Source: Glossina fuscipes | Taxonomy: Eukaryota; Arthropoda; Insecta; Diptera; Glossinidae | DNA length: 64,000 nt | NCBI RefSeq assembly: GCF_014805625.2 | Contig: NW_023998457.1 | Location: 3,644,460 to 3,708,459, forward strand | Direction of reading: 5' to 3' | Part shown: one piece after another, positions 1-13,440 of the stretch | Layout: each line of letters begins with the position of its first letter | Position numbering within the stretch: the stretch's first letter is position 1 | Notes under the pieces: model-generated | What the model was told of the DNA's origin: nothing | Database searches by the model: none | What the model saw: only the letters and a program-made list of their open reading frames with translations | Program-made: the position numbers and the translations under genes

Positions 1-1559
1 ACTATATATATACGTTTACTGTAAAGCTGCAAATCCTCATTCATGCATAATATGCCAGAGTATACTTAAACACTAGGTTGATTTGCTTACATGTATGTAT
101 GTACATATGTAAATACATATATATATATACATATATATATATATACATATACATATATAATATATAGAATAAGATTTTATATAAAGATTTGTATGCCATT
201 TTTTTTCCGTTTGAGTATTCATTCAGTGTAGCTTTATATGAAAGCATGTGGTTTTAAATCTGCTATTGAACGATATTTCATTGTTTGTTTTGTATACGCA
301 GTCATCACTCCCACTTATTATATCGTATATAGCATATATTCAGTGTAAATAATTTTTCAAGGATTATTTAGAGAGCGAGAAAGATTTAATCTTGATATTG
401 ATTTATTTCTCGATATGTGTTTAATTTATGCCACAGCAATGATCCATAATTCACGCTGTTTACATATGTTTTCATGATAAAAAAATATATATATACAAAT
501 ATATATTTGATATAATAGAATATAAATAAATATATAAATAATTTTACACAAATGTAGAGATAAAGGAATGATGTGTGCATTGTTTTTTTTTTTTTTTTTT
601 TTTGTTTTTTAACCATTACTAGTTGAAAAATAATTGAAAAATACTTTAGAGGTTATATTCAATTTCATTGGCATAAAACTCATATTACATGAGTAAATGC
701 ATTTAAGAGAATAAAACTTTTGTAGTTTTGTGTTAAGCTTGTATTGAAACCTAATATTGCAGGATGTTTTTCAACTGTCACTTCTGTATTCATCTGGTTT
801 GATCAAAAACTAGTGGGAATTCTACACTTTCTCCCTATTTCCTTTCCTTAGCATGGTAAGATAGCAGAGCAGTTTTGAATTAAAAAAAGAAAGAGATGGT
901 CGCTTCTTTTTTCGGAAAAACTGCTTATGTAGCTACAGTGCTCTTTGGGGACTGTAAACCATTTACTTGTGAATAGTGCAGAACCATTTATTCAGCGGAA
1001 GTCGTTGGTGGAATATAGAAAACAAACAAGCGGCGTTGGATAACTCTTCATGAAGACAACGCGGTCTATGGCAAATCTACTCAAACAGACTTTTAAAATA
1101 GAATTAATGGCTTATTCGCCGTGCAATCCCATTTTGACCTCAACGACTTCCTTTTCTCTCGGAACGTTGGGAATAGATTTCGTGGAAAATAGCTTTTTTC
1201 CGAAGAAGCGTTTGATGCGGCACGTCCATACGAGCTCTCATGTATTTCTTCCCACAATTCGAACACTTTAAGAAGCGAGTTACTGGCTTGGTCTTGCTCG
1301 GGCATCTAGAGATTTCTTTTTGCTCCCGAGCTTCTAAAGTGAACTTAAGCGATGTGAACTTAAGCGAAAGTAACTATTAGACATTTTAAGAAAGTAAAGC
1401 AATTATTAATAATAAATTCATGCGCAAAATACAAATATAGGTAGATAGACATGGTTTCGTACAATAGTGATATATGCCAGCGGGTAATAAAAAAGGGAAA
1501 AATAAAAATTAGTCAGAAACTTTACAATTAGCTACAACAAATGATTTTCTCTTAAAATA
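1..1559. other. Gene-free AT-rich DNA
   Basis: TA-rich microsatellites (100-170, 480-540), a T run at 583-603, and a moderately GC-richer patch at 1,030-1,310 with two short overlapping ORFs on opposite strands that resemble nothing I know. Confidence 0.6.
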
Positions 1560-1860
1560 AGAGAGAAAGTTTATTTTATACGGTGAAGAGAGATCGACAC
1601 CCACTTAAGGCAGACGCATCTATTATTATACCGATTAATTCAGAATTATTTTCTCTCTTCTTTCGGAATCGATCAGAATGCATTTCTGAATCGATCTAAG
1701 TTTGTCTGTAGGTATTGCCCTTCTGTACGTCCTCTTTCCTTATGTTCAACGTGAAGTGAAACGTGCACGCTTTAGCGTTTTGGGTCAAGAACGAAGGTTC
1801 GAATCAAATCATTTCTTCGACCACATCCCATATAATGTCTTCTTATAGAACTAGCTGTGA
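1560..1860 (-). repeat. Family A interspersed repeat, fragment
   Basis: Contains the minus-orientation core (GAATCGATCTAAGTTTGTCTGT) of the family that recurs across the window. Only the 3' half is clear. Confidence 0.6.
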
Positions 1861-4326
1861 GGTGGTGCAGAGGCTGAAGTCGACTCAAGTGAACAATTTT
1901 ATCAGTTCAAAAATTTTTTAAAATACTTTTCTTCAAGCTTAAAATGGCTCTTTTTTAGGTTTAACAAAGTCAGCTTAAATCTAAAGTTTCTTAAACACAT
2001 AGTATTATAGAGGAGAACATCGATCAAAAGCAATAAAAATTAGTTTATAGTTTAAAGTAAATAGTTTACAATGTTTTTAGGCTTAAAGCATTAACAAGCG
2101 AATATAGGTCTAAGTAACTATATGAAGAGCTATTACAAACTATGATCTATAGTACTGAGATTCGAACCCGCGAACACCGATTTTGCAGTCGCGAATCTTA
2201 TGCCATCGTCAATGCAACAGGCCTTTTGAAAATGTACGTACCTCGCTACGATTCGCCGCAGTCGACGACGCGCGTACTTATCCTCAAGAAGTTGCACAAA
2301 ATAAATCGCATAAAGAAAATATGTCGCAATAAAACCACAATCGCACAAAAAAAAAAAAAAATCGCATTAAAAACCGCTCACAAAAACATAAACAAAAATA
2401 GTGCGCCCACGTGCAATAAAATTTTGCGATGTTTTTACGACTTAGGCTAAACTTATCGGGTGCTGTATATATGTGCCGGGAGGCCAAAACGTTCTTATTA
2501 AAAGACTCCCTTCACATTTTCAATGCTTCAGAGCATTTCAATTTAATTTTTAACGCACAAAATTTATAAAAAAATTTTTAATTTCAATTTTAAAATGCTT
2601 ATGCTGTGAGTCTAGATTGAATTTGTTGTCTCTCTTTCATTTAAGTAATTTAAAACAATTTCGCCACGAAACATTATCACCATCAATAAATTGATTGACT
2701 CGATAACGTACTTTGATTAGTAATTAATCAATTATATTTGAAAGCAAACATTCTTTGCCTTTAGGTTGAGAGGAAACAAAATATTCTTTAATATTCTTTG
2801 ACGGGGGAAAGCAAATCTTTTTAATGATTTTTCAGATAACTTTCACTTTTTCGGGCAAAGTTTTCGATTATTAATTGTTACTTAATTTCAATTCTTTAAC
2901 GCATTCATCTTTCCTTCCTGCTTTTTCCGCTATACCCTTTCTACCACCATAAAATACTTTTGCATGTAACTGATCAAAATCTCCAAAGTAATTGCTTGTA
3001 TTATAGAAGGGAAAATCGTGCTTAAAGTATCATGAAGTAAAAAGCGCCCATAAAAGGCAAAAGAAAAAGAAAATAAAATTGAAAAAGAAGAACAGTAGTG
3101 TCATCAAGTTCTGTTCGAAACTCGAATACACTACAGTTTTATATGAATACGTAAAAGTAGGCGTGTCTTTGGGACAATCAATTATCCTAAAATTATTCTC
3201 TATTTTCTATCTATTCTATATTCATGTCTGCTACAGATCCTAGGCTGCCTGATGATTGCTTTTCAAGGTCAAAGTCAAGGTCATTTCAAAAAACGCTTTT
3301 AATCAATCATACAAACATACATATATCCTGGACGCCAACTTTCTTTCCTAATTTTTTTACAGAGTAAATAATTCTTATACTTATTCTTGTCTTGCGAACA
3401 TAGCCTCTCTGTATATCAGCTTCACTTTGCCGTTAATGGTAGATGTATTATGCTTGTGGAAAGCCCAAGAAATTATTAATGAAAAAAATTTCGTAGCAAC
3501 AATGCTTGATTCAATCTTCTGAATAATTTCCGTCTGCTTGAGGTTGTATTGATCACAACTCATTTAATCCGAAGTCTGAGTCTGAAGCTTCTCATCGACA
3601 GGAAAAATCTTCTCACGTAGGTTAGGCAACGCCAGAATAAGTGGAAAGAGCTCTTCTTCTTAGTAGTAGAGTTTTTGCCTAAACTTCTGATACATTGAGA
3701 AACAAGGTCAAGTTCTTGCAGACCATTTTTAATATTATGAGAAGATTTAAGAGTTACGTTAACCTCTGTCTGTGCTACTAACAAGAAAATGTAAATGTTT
3801 GCGTCAGTTCGTAACAGTTAAACGGATAAACAAACACTCGGTAATCATTTTTATGATTTATTGTACTTTTAAGCTTCAATGGAACAAAGCGACCACACTT
3901 GGTTGATTGAGGTCTTTGTTTACTTCTAACATCCTTTTAATAGTCTGAAGTCATCAACTTCGCTTTCCGTCTAGTCTGAAGTGTACATATGTATACATAT
4001 ATATACACTACCAACTTCAGAACCGGTTCAGGATACTTGATCAGATGTATAATACTAATCCTTGTTTGTTTCGTTAGCATCTTTACTACTCTGTAATTTG
4101 ATTTAACTGATTTAACTGATTTTTACTTATTCATACGATTTATGGAAGTTATTTTACTGCTTATCACGGTTTCCTTCCTGCTGACAAATACAACATTCGT
4201 TCTGTTTACCGATTTATTTCTACATAAGTTTGCTACATAATTGGTATTGGAATCGGTAAAATGCTTCTATTATGCGTCCTTTACTCTCCATATCATACTT
4301 TGTTGCATAGTTAGACTCTAAGTAGT
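1861..4326. other. Gene-free, one SINE-like fragment
   Basis: Apart from the tRNA-like piece at 2,150-2,222 and small AT repeats I see no coding or structured signal. Stop codons are frequent in all frames. Confidence 0.55.
2150..2222 (-). repeat. tRNA-like fragment, possible SINE
   Basis: Minus strand carries GTGTTCGCGGGTTCGAATCTC, a perfect B-box (GGTTCGAATC), preceded about 40 bases upstream by GACGATGGCATAAGATTCG as a weak A-box. It does not fold as a complete tRNA by eye. Confidence 0.4.
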
Positions 4327-4402
4327 CGTGGTAATGGCTGAAAAATTTCTACCGTGAACGACGACTTGGCAGTCGCGGCTCTACTCGGCTATACGGCAGC
4401 AG
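4327..4402 (-). repeat. SINE-like head fragment
   Basis: Minus strand CGTATAGCCGAGTAGAGCCG and CGACTGCCAAGTCGTCGTTC resemble the head of the adjacent SINE. No clear B-box tail. Confidence 0.45.
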
Positions 4403-4489
4403 TATATATATCACTATTTTTATTAATATTCTTATTATTATATATTTATTTATTTGTTTATTTATTATCTATATATTTTGTAAATAATT

Positions 4490-4626
4490 TTATAAGGTAT
4501 CGATTTAAAGGCTGCGGGATAACTTAGATGATATGCACTCCTGTATTGAAAACTCTACCGCAGTTCAGATTTAATCCCGCGACCATTGAATTGTTGTTAG
4601 CCGCGATTGTTTTCCTAGTCGGCTAC
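4490..4626 (-). repeat. tRNA-derived SINE-like copy
   Basis: Minus strand reads GTAGCCGACTAGG (A-box-like) then ATGGTCGCGGGATTAAATC (B-box-like), followed by GGTAGAGTTTTCAATACAGG. Head and tail match the copy at 31,170. Confidence 0.65.
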
Positions 4627-5158
4627 TCTATACCATATTTTTCGGGCGCTATCGGATCAAAACTTTTATTTGTTGTTAGCATAACTCGTACTAATATATA
4701 TATATAATAAGTAATATTTAGTTCATCTTCACTCTTGGTAGTATCACTCGTCTTGATAGCGTTACCTTTCCTATTACTATCATCTGAACTATCGTTGCCG
4801 TACCCCACGTACCTCAAATTTAGAGACGATTGATTGGAGAAAATATTTTAATGTTACTTTCGGACGATAAGACGCATCCAAAATTTGAATCGATTTTTCT
4901 ATGAAAAAACGTGCTTGCGTCGTATAGTCCGAAAAATATGGGTTATATTATATAGAGTGAATCCGTGACATAAAAATGCTACACTAGTGTTGGATGTTGA
5001 GGATTAACACAACCGTTTGACCATAAAAGTTTCAATCGACGATTTCCGATCACCAGTTTTTCAATGTTGGCATACGAAGCAGTTACTGTTCAACCGATAA
5101 TGCTCCTCTTTGTCTACGTCTTTTGCATTACCTTCAACGATTCTGCATAAGAAATTTT

Positions 5159-5196
<38 letters not shown>

Positions 5197-8100
5197 TCAC
5201 CCTTTTCATTTTTGCATTGTCAAAAACTCAAAGCACTTAACAGCATGATTAGCGGCTTTAAACAGCAGCTTTGAATGCCAGTTTGCACTCAAACTCTACA
5301 CGGTAGCTTGACACAGGGCCACTAACTTAACGAAAGAAGCGAAATTTTAGGGATATCTTTTATGCATGTCTTTAACACTAGACCTACCAACGTGTTGCAG
5401 CAAAATGATCCTTTTTGGTATGAATAGATATATGTCGTCGGCAATTTGAAAACTCAGCCGCTTAGGAAAAAAATGAAGATCTTTTCATATAAATAAATGA
5501 TATCAGAAAGCGGTTCAAAAATGAAATAGGATCAAGAAAACGTGCTGGATAGTTCTAGGGTTAACATTAGAAATCCCAGATACTATATATCTTTTTTTGC
5601 ATTTGATTTCGTAAGTTTACTTTGAAGCTATGCGTGCACGTTGTAGGACCTTATGCAGGACATTTTAAATCTATATCTCTAGGTCTAGGTAAAAAATTGA
5701 ACACATGTCCTCGAAACGAGACAACCTACCCGATACTATATATACTGAGTGTAGCTAACGTATGATCACATTTTAAATAACGCCTGCGTTTGTCCCCCAC
5801 TGACAGTGCATTGGTAGAATATTTTTTTCTTAGAGAGTAAAAAAAAAAAAAAATTATTCATTTAATGGAATTTCTAAAGCATTCATTTAAGTGTTACAAA
5901 CGGACAAACAAAATTAATGTATCTTTTGTTTTTGCCTTTAATTGGTGTAAGAAATTCTCAACTAATTGATGGTAATTTAGAAATCTGACAAACAATGGTA
6001 AAGTTAAACACTGAAAAGCGAATTGTACCCGAACGTTTTAAAAGAAATAAATACAGACAGCATCATTTTAAAGGATGAGTCTTTTTTTTTTTTTTTTGCG
6101 ATGAGCAAATGAACGAATGAACGAACGAACGGACGGCAGCAGATACGTGATGCTCTCGGAATATCTCCCCCAAATATGAAAAGAACCAGACCAACACACA
6201 AAAATTTTTAAACAACGGAATAATACATCATGCACACGCATAGGCACACATTCAGTTATTTATATAAGTACCATATTCCTAAGCTTAGAGAAGAAGAGTT
6301 TCACACACAATACCAACAACAAGTGGTTGAGTAGTTCAGAACAGTACTCACACACTTCCTCGTACCCTTCTCGTGTGTCATTATATAAAACCGACATAAG
6401 GTAAACTTTTGCTGTGTTTAAATGAATCAAATAACAAAGAGATACAAGCGGGGAGAGAGAGAGAGAGAGAGAGAGAGTAAGAGATAGAGAGAGGGAAACA
6501 GATAGAATATTACTTGTCTGGTTTCCTGTCTGTCCGTTTGCTTGCTTGCTTGCCTGTTTGCTTGCTTGCCTGCTTGCCTGCCTGCCTGCCTGTCTGTCTG
6601 TCTGTTTGTCTGTCTGTCTAAATGACTGACTGCCAGGCTGGTATAAAGTTGGCAAGTGCATTAAATTATAATTATTTGCGCATGACAAAGGGTCGTGAAA
6701 CATGCCTAATGACACATTTGCCACACTAACGTATAAACACCAGCAGGCTAGCAGGCCGGCAAGCAGAGCAAAGCAAACCAACAGCCAACAACAAAAGCTA
6801 AGTTACACGAGAACGATAACAGTAAAATATAAAATATAAAATAACCCGCGTCTTTAAATAGATTCAAAGGGAAAACATCAGCTCAGCACACCAAACGGAT
6901 ATTATACATATTTGAGATCTCTTTTGTGTTTTGTTATGTAAAAAAAACTTTTTATTACTTTTTTTTTTATTTTTTGGCAAATAAGCAACAATATAATCAA
7001 AAAAGGAAATGAGACCTTCAGTAAGCAGTAAGCAGTAAGCAGCAATTAAGTACTTTTGATATAACCTAAGGGGTGGGAGAAGAGGGAGATTTTTTTTAAT
7101 ATTTTAGATTTTCTCCCCTTCTTTTTCAAATTTTTTGTATTTTGTTGTTGTTGTTTTTTTTTTTTTTTTTTTTTTTTGCGAGCAAAAGTTAACGATACAC
7201 AATTTAAATTTTAATGACTAACCAAGCAGTCAGACAGTCGCGCAACAATCACAATAGTCACAAGAACAGAATAAATGAATTTCGTATATACGTATATAGC
7301 CAGTGCACGGTTGTTGACGTTCAGTTAAATTTACCTGGTTTTGCTATGCACAAGAAACGAAAGCGAGCGAGTACTACAAAAATTGTAAATGAAATTAACT
7401 TAGTTTCTTACCATTATCAGCGTTGTCGTTGTCATTGTCATTGTCGGCGTTATCGTCGCCAACGCTCGCTATGGTATTCTTTGCAATAGTTATGAAAGTG
7501 GACAACAGATAACGAAAGGATGGACGAATGTAATGTAATGCCAGGACGTGAGGTCTTTTCGCTATGGTTAGTGGCAAAAGTTTTTATTTAAAAAGACACA
7601 CATACGTTCATTATACAAAAGTGTCACTATGAATTTGAAGCCATTGCTTGCAATTAATCTTCTACAAATGAATTTATTTTGCCAAAAAAACAACAAGATA
7701 ATTGAAATTTATCTTCATTAAAAGATGAAGAAGAAGAAAAACTTTATAGCCTAATATTAAGACAAGAAGGATTAATGAGTTGACATATATTTACTTTTGA
7801 TCAATGTATAGCCAAAATTGTTGAGAATACATTTTCTCTTTGGAATAACCAATCTATGACCCTTGGAATCCACTTACGAAATTTCTATATAAACGTATAT
7901 TTGATCAACTTGAATCTCGAGAAATTTCAGTATTTTCTTTCTTACGCTTAATAGGTTTCTTTCGGATGATTATTCGGTTCATTTTTACAGAGGGCTTTTA
8001 AAGTACTTACGTGCAATTACTGAAGAACACCCACGCTTGATGTAAAACTCTTACAAGTAAGACAATCTTGAAGCCTCTTAGAACAAATGGAAGTGAAAAA

Positions 8101-9149
8101 CTACCATCAGCTCTCTAAAAAAAAACCTGCTAGGGACCGATTTACGGCTGCTGATAATCGAGTGAATCGAATGTAATTTTAAATTTTTTTCTTCTTCAGG
8201 GGAAGTTCTCTATTTATGTAACACAACCGTCGAAGAGAGATAAGCAGCTGGTGGATACAACCTAGAAGGGCCAATAGGTAAGCGCTATGTCAGTCTACCG
8301 GCTGACTAACTCACTATGGTTGCGACCAAAGAACACTGCGTGCACTGACTTGGCTATCCCGTCTTCTACCCACTCGTCTACTCATGCGTAGGGTCTGGGT
8401 TCATAGCAGACGATCACCAACTATTGGTAGCAAGTAATGAATTTTTTTTTCTTTTTGAACAATGATTTAAAAGATTTTCGCCATCAAAGGGGAGACAAAG
8501 ATATGCATAATGGCAGTCGCCTGAGATTTATATCAATCGTAAGAGTTTTTTTTTGTTTTTGTTTTGATACCAAACTTAAAACCTCTCGAACGTAGAATTG
8601 CTATCGACTAATATTCCAATGAAAAGGGGAAAATAAACTAAAATATCGTTAGGAAAAGCGCATACTTAATGCATTTGGTGGACTTAAACAAAACTATCGT
8701 AATCTCATTAGCGACGGAAATACCGAAATGTAAGGAAAACTAGTAAGGCATATAAAGGTTTGGAATACAATAAAAGGGCAGGCATTGGAAGCAAGATGGA
8801 GTTAAAAAAAAAATTGTTGGGATCAATTAGAAGTAAAATTAAAGGATTAACGAAAACTATGACGAATTGCTTCAATGCAAAAAATGTAGGAATGCAACCA
8901 CATCGTGTCCTGAGTATGTACGCAGACATGACAAAAAGTTATTTAGAGAAAAGTGCAGAAAAGTACTAAAAGTCTACAATAGCAACATAAGAATATTACT
9001 TAGCATTAATAGATGTTCTACATAAATGCAAGAAGAAAAATTCATAGATGATATGGAAATGAAAAAATTTGGATTAGTCAAGAGGAAAGAATAAGAATAA
9101 GAGATTTAAAATAATACAAAGTTGCATTTATATGAACTTTTTTGCTATA
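4627..9149. other. Gene-free with simple repeats
   Basis: Contains A runs at 5,163-5,190 and 5,840, T runs near 6,081 and 7,157, the GA/tetranucleotide tract at 6.45-6.62 kb, and CATTGTCATTGTC-like triplets near 7,430. No ORF has recognisable protein content. Confidence 0.55.
6445..6625. repeat. (GA)n tract next to imperfect TTGC/CTGC/CTGT tetranucleotide repeats
   Basis: GA dinucleotides at 6,452-6,478, then a GCTTGCTT to GCCTGCCT to GTCTGTCT series at about 6,530-6,620. The overlapping 173-residue minus ORF is made of this repeat. Confidence 0.9.
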
Positions 9150-9540
9150 AATTATAAACCGCTTGTAGTTCAGTCTATGCGGACGTAGATAACGCTCAAA
9201 CCCCTTTTGAGATAAACCTCCCTTTTATTATAATAACTGGTTTAAAATAACTATCCGAATGACCTCAGAGTTGCTTTTTTAAATCGATCTAAACTTGTTC
9301 GCCTGTCTATCCCGCTTGCCAATCTGATGTCGCCAACGAGCCGCTATTTTGAAGACATTTTAACAAAGTTTGGTACACCGACGGTGTTTGGCTCAAAGTC
9401 GAACGCTACGAGAAAGGATTCGAACGAATTTTTTTGTCTATCTTCCATAGAAAACTACATCAACCGACATGCCGTAGGCTATTTAATTTTGGGCCGTATA
9501 CCACTTTTTTGTTTTAATTGAACAATGAGTGTAACTCGCC
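9150..9540 (-). repeat. Family A repeat, inverted partial copy
   Basis: Reads in minus orientation: ends near CCGCTTGTAG, core AAATCGATCTAAACTTGTTC, then the CAAAGTTTGGTACACC segment. It abuts the plus-oriented copy that begins at about 9,591, forming an inverted pair. Its short ORF is not a gene. Confidence 0.65.
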
Positions 9541-9590
9541 ATAGCATGACTTGATAGGAATTGTTTTCAGAAAAGTTACGTAATCTATAG

Positions 9591-10447
9591 AACAAGTAAG
9601 AACATTATAATCGGGCAATGCCGACCATTCTTCTACACCACTTCGCCTAGTGGACTTATTCGCTCGTTTTAGTAATAATACATCGACCATGCGTACCATT
9701 TTCGTGCTAAGACATACTTTTCGCACAAGTCCGCATTTAAGATGATGGTCAAAACATCACATAGTGTGTTCCAATTTTGACAAAATTCATTCACTTCCTA
9801 AATTTTATTATAATTTTTTCGTCATAAAATACTAGAATTTGGACTTCTTCCATATAAAAACTCGCTTTTTTTATAGAAGATAGGCCTTTTTGGCACTTAA
9901 CTATTCGCATATTCTGAGAACCTATATATGCGACTATATCCGAGCAATAGACCTATATTGTTATTGCCAATTTACTATTATGAAGCAATTTCCACAAGGA
10001 AATATTGAAAATTAGACTTTCTTACCATATAAAGATTCAGTTTTCGCAGGAACTGTTATATGAGAGGTAGTTCAAAACATTGCCCCAGCCGATCCAAAGT
10101 TTTCACACCAATTTAGAATGCTGAAATACTATTACTGAGCGACTTTTGTTGCCTAAATACTAAAAACTGCAATTGGAATGGTTGAAAAAAGCGGACCAAT
10201 CCGGACCATTTTTAGCAGCGTTCGTCCATGGTTCAAAGTAAGTGCTTGTCCCAAATTTCTTCGAAATGTGTCAAAAATTGCGACATGAACACAAAAATAC
10301 ATTGATAGACGTCAAGCGGACAGACAAGCAGACAAGCTTAGATCGCTATAATAAAAGCTTGACCTAGCTTAAGTCCTTCTGGGCGTTTCATAAGTTCGCA
10401 CAAACTTAATATACGCTGTGCCACAAGTGATGTAGGGTATAAAAAAA
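9591..10447 (+). repeat. Family A repeat, near-complete copy
   Basis: Begins with CGGGCAATGCCGACCATT and TTCTACACCACTTCGCCTA, and ends CCACAAGTGATGTAGGGTAT, so the ends are inverted repeats. The interior carries the GACAGACAAGCTTAGATCG core and CACAAACTTAATATACGC near the 3' end. No coding capacity. Confidence 0.75.
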
Positions 10448-10973
10448 ACGCCACGACATTTTTTCCCTATTTGTTATTTTCAGTGGTCGCAGGATGTTTT
10501 GAGATTTTCAGAGATTAATTAGGAATATGGAAAACGAAACCTAGCCCTAAGCACTTGCAATGTCATCTTTAATTTAGCCTATGAAGTATTTGAATGACCG
10601 ACGGCTAATGCATTCATATCTACTCTTATACGTTCATTCCAACCGGCATCCGTCTGTCTTAGCAAACTGATGTGAAATTCATTTCATGCTCAAACGAAAG
10701 AACGAAGTGTACTTTAGCTGTCAGCAAATCCATCAATGCACATGTGCTGCTACGATGTTTTTAAATAACTTAGTTCTTTTCAAAACGAATTTAGGTTCCC
10801 AGTCGTGCAACATGTATTTGAATTGTACTAATAAAGTTAACCCAGCTAACGGGGAATCGCAGCAGTACATAGGAGAGCAGCTGTTGATGCCTGCTCTCTT
10901 TATTATTATTTGCTTAGCGATCAATTATTTTGTGAAATTTAGCGCGAAAAGATAACGAACTTTTTCTTTTCTG

Positions 10974-11009
<36 letters not shown>

Positions 11010-11597
11010 TATATATAACTCCATCATAGATGTTATCAAATTCATTATTAAACTATGAGAAGCTATTCTACTGCAAAATTTCATGTTTCTATAATTATTC
11101 ATAAGCATTCATTGACTATCATATATATATATATGTATATATGTATGTATGTATATAAAAAATAGAAGAAATATAGCATTCAAAATACGCCAAGCAAAGC
11201 GTTCGATTAATAAATAACAGCTGTTCGTCGGCACTATTTCGACATTCTATCGATTCTTTTTCTCAATGCTGTCATTAATATAGACAACACATTCAACTAT
11301 AAAGTACACAAGGGGAATTGGGATTGTCTGTTAGTCGGTCGGTTACTTACGTCAGGTGTACGACAATCATTTAAGGGCGAGATGAGACAGACATGCACGC
11401 ATACTCAAAAGTTTACAGGTTTCCTTACGTAAATATACATATATATATATATATATGTGTATATATGTGGAATTTAAAAACAAGTATTCACAGAAACATA
11501 TCTTATTTTACATTGCAACCATAAATATAATCAGGATATTCCAGATTACAAAGCCTTAAGTATTCATATATAATAGTAACCAACATATGTAATGTAA

Positions 11598-11662
<65 letters not shown>

Positions 11663-12949
11663 AACACCTACAGATGTGCACTAAACATATATGCGTACAC
11701 TTATATACATATATATGTATATATGTAAATACTCATTTTTCAATTCTAGCGACAGTTTGACGGCTTTAGTCTTGTAACATGAGATTTATTTTAAAAGATT
11801 TCAGTATTCTCTTTATATATAAACAGACGTGCGCATATAAATGCAAACTTCACGATATAAAAATTTAATTTGAGATCCTTCTACACCTTAAATAAACACA
11901 ACCAACCATCATCAGTAAAACGAACCAGTCATCCATTTCATCGAGTAGATAAATACATGTGTGTACATATAAAACAATGCTATTAGTAGCTTGCAGAGCG
12001 GTGTGTGTCAGTATGTAAGCATTTGAAATGAGAATTTTTTTTATCCCGCATTAGATAGCGTTGTTCGTGTGCGACTTTATTTCGATGATACATACATATA
12101 TATATATATACATATATATGTATATATACATACATATATTATCCAAATTAAAAATTGTTATTTACTTGTTGCAAACGGATACCTAATCCCGCTTTCCCAT
12201 TTTCCCTTACTTTGCCTTACCAGTTTCTTTTTTCCACTTCAGTTCGTGTTGTTTGATTTTAAATGCTTTATATTTGTTCATATGTGTGTGATTTTTCTAT
12301 GGCTTTTATGTATTAAAAATTTTAAAGTCGTTGTTGCTGCTGCGACATGATGATGACAATGATTTTGATGATTTTATTGATGCGTGCAAAATGAACACAC
12401 ACAGCACGAAATGAATTTTGCTTGGAATTTACAAAAATTGATTTGACTTTGACCGACCGACAGACTTCCTTTCTCAAATTATTTGAAATTTAAAAATCAA
12501 AAAAAAATAAAAAATTACACGAAAACGAAAAAAAACCAAAAAAAAGGAGGAAAAATTCAAGATAATTGATGATTGTCATAGTGCGAGATTAGATGTATAT
12601 ACATGTGTACGCACTATATATCTTAAATGAATTCAAGCGTAACGCATAGCTATTCATTTCATAAAGGAAAATCAAGAGTTCTTCTCTTTGTTGGTTTCGC
12701 AATGAATGCGTTATAAATCAATTGCTTTCAAAAATTTGTATGCATGTGTTTGTCATGCAGCTCAGAGGACTCTTACTTCTCATCAATTTTAATTGGTTCA
12801 CAGGGTTTTACGCTCATTACCAAGTGCTTGCTTGTGCATGAATTTCTCAACCAATAGTACGTTAGTGCTACAAATACAATATTTTACGTCGCCGAGGGCT
12901 GATATTGCGCTAGATTTGTCCTTACGTTAGCAAGGCCTAGAAATAGGTA
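10448..12949. other. Gene-free with microsatellites
   Basis: T run 10,975-11,006, TA tracts (11,120-11,155; 11,436-11,465; 12,093-12,130), the TAG array at 11.6 kb. An AACAGCTGTT palindrome at 11,216 has no gene next to it. Confidence 0.55.
11598..11662. repeat. (TAG)n microsatellite
   Basis: About 21 perfect AGT/TAG triplets. Confidence 0.97.
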
Positions 12950-13440
12950 TTAAATACAGCCTTAATTAGATTCTGAACAATGTCCGTTAGTCTGCGTGCA
13001 ATTAGAAATGCTATCAAAGGAAAACTAAGTTTTATCAGGAATGCTATCAAAGGAAAACTAATTGTTTAGCCACCGAACTTATCCTTAAAACCAGGAAATA
13101 CGTTTTCTTACATGCTTTAATTAGATTCCGAGTCAATATAGCAATGTCCGCCCCTCTGTCCCGCATTGGGAAGTTGGTTTAGGACTAGGAAGATTTCGGA
13201 CCCGGAATTGCCAAAGGAAGCTAAAGTTTCACGTCTATAGTCTTTGGGCGTTAGCTCATGAACGTTTTCTTAAAATCTAGAAATACACATCGTTACATAT
13301 CTTGCAATGTCCGTCCCGCTGTCCGCCCTTGTAAAATCACTTTGTTGAATTGTTTCCAGCTACGAAATTCCCAAAGGAAACTGAAGCTTCGCGAACATAT
13401 TTTGTAGGGACTAGCCATAGATCGAATTTGAAAATGTAAG
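12950..13440. repeat. Three diverged direct repeats of about 150-180 bases
   Basis: Units begin near 12,960, 13,113 and 13,296. Shared blocks include TTAATTAGATTC (units 1 and 2), CAATGTCCG (all three) and GGAA(G/A)CTAAAGTTTC / GGAAACTGAAGCTTCGCG (units 2 and 3). Unit 1 also has an internal duplication of AATGCTATCAAAGGAAAACT. Confidence 0.6.

Noticed and set aside
6260..6781. A 173-residue minus ORF
   Set aside because: Its body is a Lys/Ser/Gln/Leu reading of GA and tetranucleotide repeats; no conserved protein content.
8285..8410. Possible SINE on the minus strand (GCATGAGTAGACGAGTGGGT)
   Set aside because: The head resembles the SINE at 31,405, but no B-box or shared tail could be seen.
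11216..11225. AACAGCTGTT palindrome as a promoter
   Set aside because: No gene or transcript signal nearby; a 10-base palindrome can occur by chance.
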